Assembly (NCBI RefSeq): GCF_029936995.1
Contig: NZ_JAPYRE010000004.1
Location: 1-64,000, forward strand
DNA: 64,000 nt
Direction of reading: 5' to 3'
Source: Henriciella sp.
Lineage (GTDB): Bacteria > Pseudomonadota > Alphaproteobacteria > Caulobacterales > Hyphomonadaceae
Below are positions 62,497 to 64,000 of the stretch, one piece after another. The notes beneath the pieces were generated by a model. It worked only from the letters and a program-made list of their open reading frames with translations. It had not been told where the DNA came from and made no database searches. A program made the position numbers and the translations under genes. Numbering within the stretch: position 1 is the stretch's first letter; each line of letters begins with the position of its first letter.

Positions 62497-64000
62497 TTAG
62501 TGAGGCTGTTCAGTCAGGGTCAAGGCGCTCTCTTCGAGTGTGTCACCGTCATGGAAATGCCCGTTCTTCATCACGGCGCGTACAGCCTCGATCGCGCGTA
62601 TGTCTTCTAGTGGACTGGCTTCCAGAACAACAAGATCGGCGGCCTTTCCGGGTAAGAGGCTGCCTAGGCTTTCATCGCGCGCAATCGTACGGGCGTTGCC
62701 CATTGTGGCAGCCCAGAGAGCTTCGGCAGGAGACCAGCCACCATCGACATAGGCTTCAATCTCCCAGAGTGTACCGAGACCGGGTATATCCCCATGCGCG
62801 CCAAGCCCCACCACGCCGCCGGCTTCATGAATCCTGTGTGCGCTGCTGGCGACGGCGCGGTAAAGGTAGGCGTCTTCCTGTCTGGCCTCGACCTGGTCGA
62901 ACTCGCGTTCCATGAACCAGTCAGGGGCGAAACGGGCATACTTCTCGCTCTCACCGGGATTACGCCTGGCGATGAAATGCTCGTCTGCCGGCACCCCGCC
63001 ATGCGTGATCATCAGGGTCAGCGTGCTGCTGGTGTTGCTACGGGCAAACAGCTCTGTCACGTCCCTGTGCAGGACCGGAGGCGGAAGGGCGTGCTCATTG
63101 CCGGAATAGCCATCGAGAATGTGTGTCAGACCGAGCTTGAACGACAGCGCACCTTCCGTGGTCGGTGTCATTGAAAGGTCCCGCGCAGACTGGGCGAACC
63201 ACTGACGCACGCGGCGGTTGCCTGTCCGGTACTGCTTCAGGTTCCGTATCCGGTAATGGTCCCGGTAACGCCTCAGGACGGCATCTACTTCGGCCCTGGA
63301 GCGGAAATCATTGAAATCAAAAACGGCAGGGCCGGTAGAGAAAAGGCGCGAGCCTGCCACGTCGCCCGTGGCAATGAGGTCCTGATAGGCAAGCATGTCG
63401 ATGCTGAGCGAGGACGGATCGAACAGGGTGGTGACCCCGTAGGCGAGGTTGGTTTTCAGCCCCCACACATCGAACTGGAGCACGTCGCGGCGGATATCGG
63501 CCACGTGGTAATGCGCATCGATCAGGCCGGGAATGACGTAAGTGCCCGATAGGTCGATGCGGGCAATGCCTTCAGGCGGCTTCACTTCCCCCGCAGGCCC
63601 AACCGAGACGATCTTCCCGTTTCTGACAAGAATATCGGCGTTGGGCATCACGCGACCCGGATTCTCCCGATCCGTCATGGGGATCACCGTGGCGCCATGC
63701 AGCAGGACGGGCGCGCCGGGCGCTTGGCGGGGCAAGGATACAACTATGTCGTGGCGATCCTCATAGGTCTGCTCCACCGGGACAGGGTGATCCTTGCCCC
63801 TGTCAGGGAAGCTCACGTCTGACATTGGCAGGCGGTAGACCGTAGAGCCGACAGACCAGAGAACGGCATCGCCCTTCGTGCTCCAGGCAAAATAATCAGC
63901 GCCGATATCGGTCAATTGGACATGACGTGTATCTGGCTGCGAGAGCGTGACACTTGTGCCGTCATTGTCGGGCAGTTCATACAGGTGCAGTTGCTGAGTG
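62497..64000 (-). CDS. Amidohydrolase-family protein with beta-propeller N-terminus (partial)
   Basis: The frame is open to the window edge, so the true start lies beyond 64000; the TTG at 63915 is only the first start inside. The N-terminal visible part (ADYFAWSTKGDAVLWSVGST) is the end of a TolB/WD40-like propeller. The amidohydrolase barrel follows: ATVIPMTDRENPGRVMPNAD, GLIDAHYHVADIRRD with a metal-binding HxH, LMITHGGVPADEH, GGVVGLGAHGDIPGLG and the closing LGSLLPGKAADLVVLEASP. Such ~1000-residue exported propeller-amidohydrolases are common in Alphaproteobacteria and act on peptides or other amides; the substrate here is unknown. Not obviously part of the alginate locus. Confidence 0.85.
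   Translation of the reverse strand, partial: TQQLHLYELPDNDGTSVTLSQPDTRHVQLTDIGADYFAWSTKGDAVLWSVGSTVYRLPMSDVSFPDRGKDHPVPVEQTYEDRHDIVVSLPRQAPGAPVLLHGATVIPMTDRENPGRVMPNADILVRNGKIVSVGPAGEVKPPEGIARIDLSGTYVIPGLIDAHYHVADIRRDVLQFDVWGLKTNLAYGVTTLFDPSSLSIDMLAYQDLIATGDVAGSRLFSTGPAVFDFNDFRSRAEVDAVLRRYRDHYRIRNLKQYRTGNRRVRQWFAQSARDLSMTPTTEGALSFKLGLTHILDGYSGNEHALPPPVLHRDVTELFARSNTSSTLTLMITHGGVPADEHFIARRNPGESEKYARFAPDWFMEREFDQVEARQEDAYLYRAVASSAHRIHEAGGVVGLGAHGDIPGLGTLWEIEAYVDGGWSPAEALWAATMGNARTIARDESLGSLLPGKAADLVVLEASPLEDIRAIEAVRAVMKNGHFHDGDTLEESALTLTEQPH

Overview
The window reads as chromosomal DNA of a marine alphaproteobacterium, most like the Hyphomonadaceae/Caulobacterales. This is inferred from gene content: two large TonB-dependent receptors (TBDRs), a complete alginate-utilisation locus (PL6 and PL17 lyases, KdgF, uronate reductase, KDG kinase, KDPG aldolase), a spore-coat-U type chaperone-usher pilus, a DUF3489-DUF2924-serine recombinase cassette, and a fused subunit I+III heme-copper oxidase. 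I saw no rRNA, tRNA or CRISPR array.

Layout. 1-9.75 kb is an accessory region full of insertion-sequence debris (IS3-, IS66- and IS6-family remnants). It carries an apparently intact MarR regulator/TBDR pair lying between two inverted copies of an IS3-type end, with a 26-bp perfect palindrome beside marR, and a three-gene site-specific recombinase cassette next to AACAGGGAA repeats. 9.9-16.4 kb is a chaperone-usher pilus locus (pilin, chaperone, usher, tip adhesin, plus a convergent pilin-like gene) with a Crp-type regulator and a matching TGTGA-N6-TCAC site.

17.3-36.7 kb is a ~19-kb surface-protein locus. A leftward operon encodes a DUF11 protein, a ~1670-residue DUF11/beta-barrel outer-membrane protein, a GEVED-repeat protein and a small DUF11 protein. 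Diverging from it are a NarL-type response regulator, a secreted transglutaminase-fold protein lacking the expected catalytic residues, a 1640-residue PPC/discoidin-like/double-VWA protein, a LuxR-type regulator and a lipoprotein. I recognise the domains but not the system; it is the best candidate here for an undescribed machine.

36.8-42.0 kb encodes a heme-copper oxidase: a fused subunit I+III, a subunit II whose CuA cysteines, one histidine and the methionine are all substituted, a CtaG-type assembly factor and small membrane proteins. 42.2-48.2 kb is a rightward operon of an EAL phosphodiesterase, a LysM/TPR lipoprotein, a transmembrane Ser/Thr kinase, an FHA protein and a PP2C phosphatase. 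It resembles the threonine-phosphorylation pathway of type VI secretion, but no secretion genes are present.

48.3-61.5 kb is the alginate locus. Seven leftward genes, the outer ones coupled by ATGA overlaps, run from outer lyases through transport to KDPG cleavage. A divergent TBDR and a FadR-type GntR regulator complete it, and a shared TTGG-N4-ACCA motif lies in both control regions. 61.5-64 kb holds an AraC-type regulator broken by a single in-frame TAG and the 3' part of a large beta-propeller/amidohydrolase gene that runs off the window.
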